Below, one piece after another: positions 61,295 to 64,000 of a DNA stretch of 64,000 bases; position 1 is the first letter of the stretch; every line of letters starts with the position of its first letter. The notes under the pieces were generated by a model. That model had not been told where the DNA came from and did not search any database. It saw nothing but the letters and a program-made list of their open reading frames with translations. The DNA is from JAIBJN01 sp963748205. Lineage in GTDB: Bacteria; Actinomycetota; Thermoleophilia; Gaiellales; Gaiellaceae. Where the stretch lies: NCBI GenBank assembly GCA_963748205.1, contig CAVVIB010000022.1, forward strand, positions 62,001-126,000, written 5' to 3'. The position numbers and the translations under genes were made by a program.

Positions 61295-61320
61295 GTCGCA
61301 TGCCTCCGGCCTGCTCGCGC

Positions 61321-61341
61321 GGGTGAAACCATGTTTCCCCC
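61321..61341. repeat. GGGTGAAAC-GTTTCCCCC palindrome, copy 2
   Basis: Relative of the element at 34853-34872, here 26 bp after the acyl-CoA dehydrogenase stop. It may act as a terminator or be a REP-like repeat. Confidence 0.45.
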
Positions 61342-61363
61342 GCGAGCCCCCTTCTTTGATGCA

Positions 61364-61389
61364 GTGAAGGAACCTCCCGGTTCCCTCAC
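61364..61389 (+). terminator. Hairpin downstream of acyl-CoA dehydrogenase
   Basis: GTGA-A-GGAACC-TCCC-GGTTCC-C-TCAC, a ten-pair stem with one mismatch. There is no U-run. Confidence 0.45.
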
Positions 61390-61404
61390 ACACCCTCCCC
61401 ACCC

Positions 61405-61426
61405 TCATGGGCCGGTCGGCCCATGA
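61405..61426 (+). promoter_or_regulatory. Hairpin covering the start codon of the CoA synthetase gene
   Basis: TCATGGGCC-GGTC-GGCCCATGA is a perfect nine-pair stem whose 3' arm contains the ATG at 61423. Folding would hide the start codon, suggesting translational control or coupling. Confidence 0.5.
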
Positions 61427-63476
61427 GCGCCCGCGACCTCTCGGCCCTCTTCGACCCTCGCTCGGTCGCCGTCGTCGGTGCCTCGAACGTGCCCGGAAAG
61501 TGGGGCTTCTGGCTCGCCCGCGGCGCGATCAAGGGCGAGGATCGCCGCTCGGTTTTCCTCGTGAACCGGAAGGGTGGGGAGATACTCGGTCGCGAGGCGC
61601 ACGTCTCGGTCGCCGACCTGCCGGAGCCGCCCGAGCTCGTCGTCATCACGGTCCCGCCGCGGGCGTCGAGGAGGCGGTCGACGACTCCCTCGCCGCCGGC
61701 GCCAAGGGCATCGTCCTCATCAGCGCAGGCCTCGGCGAGATGGGCGAGGAGGGAGCCGCGCGCGAGCGCGCGATCGTGGAGCGCGTGCGTGCCGCCGGCG
61801 CCGTGCTCATCGGCCCCAACTGCCTCGGGATCCACGATTCCGGCGCGCAGCTCGAGCTCTGCTCGGAGGATCTGGAGGCGGGCTCGATCGGGCTCATCTC
61901 GCAGAGCGGCAACCTCGCTCTCGAGATCGGCATGGTGGGCGCCGAGTTCGGGCTCGGGTTCTCGCGCTTCGTCTCGCTCGGCAACCAGGCGGACGTGCAG
62001 GCGGCCGAGCTGATCGTGTCGTTCGCCGAGCACGAGCCGACGCAGCTCATCGCCGTGTACCTGGAGGACTTCCGCGACGGGCGCGAGTTCGCGCGGGCCG
62101 GCAAGGCGGCGGTCGAGGCGGGAACGCCGGTCGTGCTCCTTGCCGGAGGTGCCACGGAGGCCAGTGCCCGCGCCGCGCGCTCCCACACGGGCGCGCTGGC
62201 CAGCGACCTGGCGTCGATCCGCGCGGCCTGCCTGGGCGCCGGGATCGAGCTGGTCACGTCGCCCAAGGAGGTCGTCGACGTCGCCATGGGCCTGCTCTCG
62301 CACCGGCGGCCGAAGGGCCGGCGCATCGCCCTGGCCGCGGACGGGGGCGGGCACACGGTCGTCGCGTCCGACCTCGTCATCATGGAAGGCCTCGAGCTTC
62401 CCGAGCTCTCGGACGCGACGCGCGCGGAGCTCGCCGCGGCGCTGCCGCCGACCGCGACCCTCGTCAACCCCGTCGACTTCGCGGGCGGAGGCGAGCAGGA
62501 CATCAGGAGCTTCGAGCGCGTCATCGGCTCGCTTCTCCGCTCCGGCGAGGTCGACACCGTGATCCTCACGGGCTACTTCGGCGGCTACTCCCAGTACTCG
62601 GACGAGTTCGAGGAGAACGAGAAGGTCTCGGCGGTCGGCATGGCGCGGGCGGCAGACGAGACCGGCGTGCCCTTCCTTGCCCACACGATGTACTGGCGCT
62701 CTGGGCCGGCCCAGGCGCTGCGCGACAACGGCGTGCCCGTCTACCGGGAGGTGGAGGCTGCGGTCGGTGTCGCCTCGCGGCTCGCGCGCCGGACGCCGGA
62801 GGCCCTCCTCCACGTGCCCGAGCTGCCGGAGCCGGTGGCGCCGCTCGAAGGCGACCAGGACTACTACGCCTCCCGCGAGGTGCTCGCCGCCGCGGGCATC
62901 CCCTTCGCCGCCGCCCGGCGCGTGGCGGACGCCGAGGAGGCCGTCGCCGTCGCGGCGGAGATCGGCTACCCGGTCGTGCTCAAGGCGCTCGGCGAGCTGC
63001 ACAAGTCCGACTCGGGCGGCGTCGCGGTCGGGCTCCGCGACCCGGGCGAGCTCAACGAGGCGCTCGAGCGGATGCACGCGGCGCTCGACCCGCCCTCGTA
63101 CTCGGTCGAGGCGATGGCGCCGCTCTCCAGGGGGCTCGAGCTGATCGTCGGCGCCAAGCGCGACCCGCGCTTCGGGCCGGTGCTGCTCGTCGGTGCGGGC
63201 GGCCTGTACGCGGAGATCGTCAAGGACGTGGCGGTCGCGCTCGCGCCGGTGACGGAGGCGGGTGCGGAGGCTCTGCTGCGCTCGCTGCGCGTGGCGCCGC
63301 TCCTGGACGGCGCGCGCGGACGGCCCGCGGTGAACGTCGGTGCTGCCGCTGCTGCGGCCGCCGCGCTCTCCCGCGTCGCCGCCGAGCATCCCGAGATCGC
63401 CGAGATCGAGATCAACCCGCTCCTCGCCACGCCCGACGGCGCACTGGGCCTCGACGCACGTATCGTCCTGGGCTGA
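61423..63476 (+). CDS. ADP-forming acyl-CoA synthetase, fused alpha/beta (frameshift in sequence)
   Basis: NDP-forming acetate/acyl-CoA ligase, about 684 aa. Alpha part: LFDPRSVAVVGASNVPGKWG (CoA-binding Rossmann), AKGIVLISAGLGEMGEEG, GPNCLGIHD, and LISQSGNLALEIG where the phospho-His region begins. Beta part: an ATP-grasp module with YPVVLKALGELHKSDSGGVAVGL and ELIVGAKRDPRFGPVLLVGAGG. One shift near 61660 (a missing base) separates the first 80 residues. The start is inside a hairpin. The SDR gene follows with a one-base stop/start overlap (TGATG). Confidence 0.88.
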
Positions 63477-64000
63477 TGCTCGCCGAGGGCACATTCGAGG
63501 GCAAGGTCGCCATCGTCACCGGCGGCGGCACCGGGCTCGGCCGCGCCATCGCGCTCGAGCTCTCCAGGCTCGGCGCCGCGGTGGCCGTCGCGGGCCGGAG
63601 GCCCGAGCCGCTGGAGGAGACGCTCGCCCTCGTGACCGGCTCCGGCGGGCGCGGGCTCGCCGTGCCGACGGACGTGCGCGACCCTGATGCGGTCGACAAT
63701 CTCGTGGCATCGACCGTCGCTGAGCTAGGCCGCGTGGACGTGCTCGTCAACAACGCGGCCGGCAACTTCGTCGTCAAGGCGGAGGAGCTCTCGCCGAACG
63801 GCTGGCGGGCGGTCGTCTCCATCGTGCTCGACGGCGGCTTCCTCTGCTCGCGCGCGGCGGGGAAGCAGATGATCGAGCAGGGCGACGGCGGTTCCATCCT
63901 GAGCGTGATCGCGAGCTACGCGTGGACGGGCGGCCCGGGCACGATCCACTCGGCCGCCGCCAAAGCGGGGCTCGTGGCGATGACGAAGACGCTCGCCGTC
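63476..64000 (+). CDS. Short-chain dehydrogenase, dienoyl-CoA reductase-like (partial)
   Basis: NAD(P)-dependent SDR, 175 residues visible before the window ends. Cofactor loop VTGGGTGLGRAIALEL, NNAAGNF instead of the common NNAG, and the active-site region YAWTGGPGTIHSAAAKAGLVAMTKTLAV, where the usual YxxxK Tyr is replaced (AAAK). NNAAGNF and the missing Tyr are typical of 2,4-dienoyl-CoA reductases and relatives, agreeing with the acyl-CoA genes upstream. ATG 63476 overlaps the synthetase stop. Confidence 0.88.
   Translation, partial: MLAEGTFEGKVAIVTGGGTGLGRAIALELSRLGAAVAVAGRRPEPLEETLALVTGSGGRGLAVPTDVRDPDAVDNLVASTVAELGRVDVLVNNAAGNFVVKAEELSPNGWRAVVSIVLDGGFLCSRAAGKQMIEQGDGGSILSVIASYAWTGGPGTIHSAAAKAGLVAMTKTLAV

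Overview
The window is about 70% G+C with dense genes, and it looks like chromosomal sequence of an actinobacterium (Actinomycetota). Supporting gene sets are the FHA/PP2C/RodA/PBP cell-wall signalling operon, a PdtaS/PdtaR-like kinase and ANTAR pair, an OpcA-containing pentose-phosphate operon, a caa3-type oxidase whose subunit II is fused to cytochrome c, and many apparently leaderless genes with a TAnnnT box 6-8 nt before the start. A deep-branching class such as Thermoleophilia is my guess from overall character, not a demonstrated assignment.

Layout. 1-6.6 kb (minus): a morphogenesis and phospho-signalling operon running kinase, fhaA, fhaB, pstP, rodA/ftsW and pbpA, the last cut by the window edge. 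6.6-10.7 kb (plus): two membrane proteins, a GNAT acetyltransferase, an HNH protein and glnA with a two-hairpin leader. 10.8-18.7 kb: a signalling island with two receiver-like proteins lacking the phospho-acceptor Asp, an OmpR-type regulator, a very large PAS/GAF histidine kinase with its receiver, and the PdtaS/PdtaR-like pair. 18.7-21.3 kb: a small HExxH protein and an ABC-F ATPase. 21.3-29.6 kb (plus): tkt-tal-pgi-gnd-zwf-opcA-pgl. 29.6-34.7 kb (minus): ctaC-ctaD-ctaB, a 38-aa membrane protein and an amidase. 34.7-38.8 kb: a hairpin-rich intergenic region, a DUF4395-thioredoxin fusion and sucA. 38.8-45.7 kb: an Asp/Gly-rich tandem-repeat protein, an atypical kinase, a two-component system, an ECF41-type sigma factor divergent from an epimerase (with both matching promoters visible), and an agmatinase-like enzyme. 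45.7-55.6 kb: a Tat-exported subunit plus GMC dehydrogenase, tRNA-Arg(CCT), a secreted CocE-type hydrolase, an ABC exporter, an MMPL transporter and a PhzF protein. 55.6-64 kb: a TPP riboswitch controlling a cytX-like permease followed by a PfkB kinase and an Asp-box protein, then an FAD oxidoreductase/phosphatase pair and a divergent acyl-CoA catabolic operon running off the window.

Sequence quality matters. About fifteen conserved genes, including ctaD, ctaC, pgi, the GMC dehydrogenase, the ECF41 factor and two histidine kinases, are broken by one-base shifts. Most can be repaired by removing one G or C from a short run, and translation then resumes with conserved motifs intact. I treat these as sequencing or assembly errors and annotate full-length genes. 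No phage, insertion sequence, CRISPR array or recognisable defence system was seen.

The most interesting non-routine items are the divergent ECF41 promoters, the glnA leader, the paired pseudo-receivers, a half-CtaA/CtaB fusion, the riboswitch-headed permease-kinase operon, and a palindromic repeat family with one copy read in frame inside pgi.
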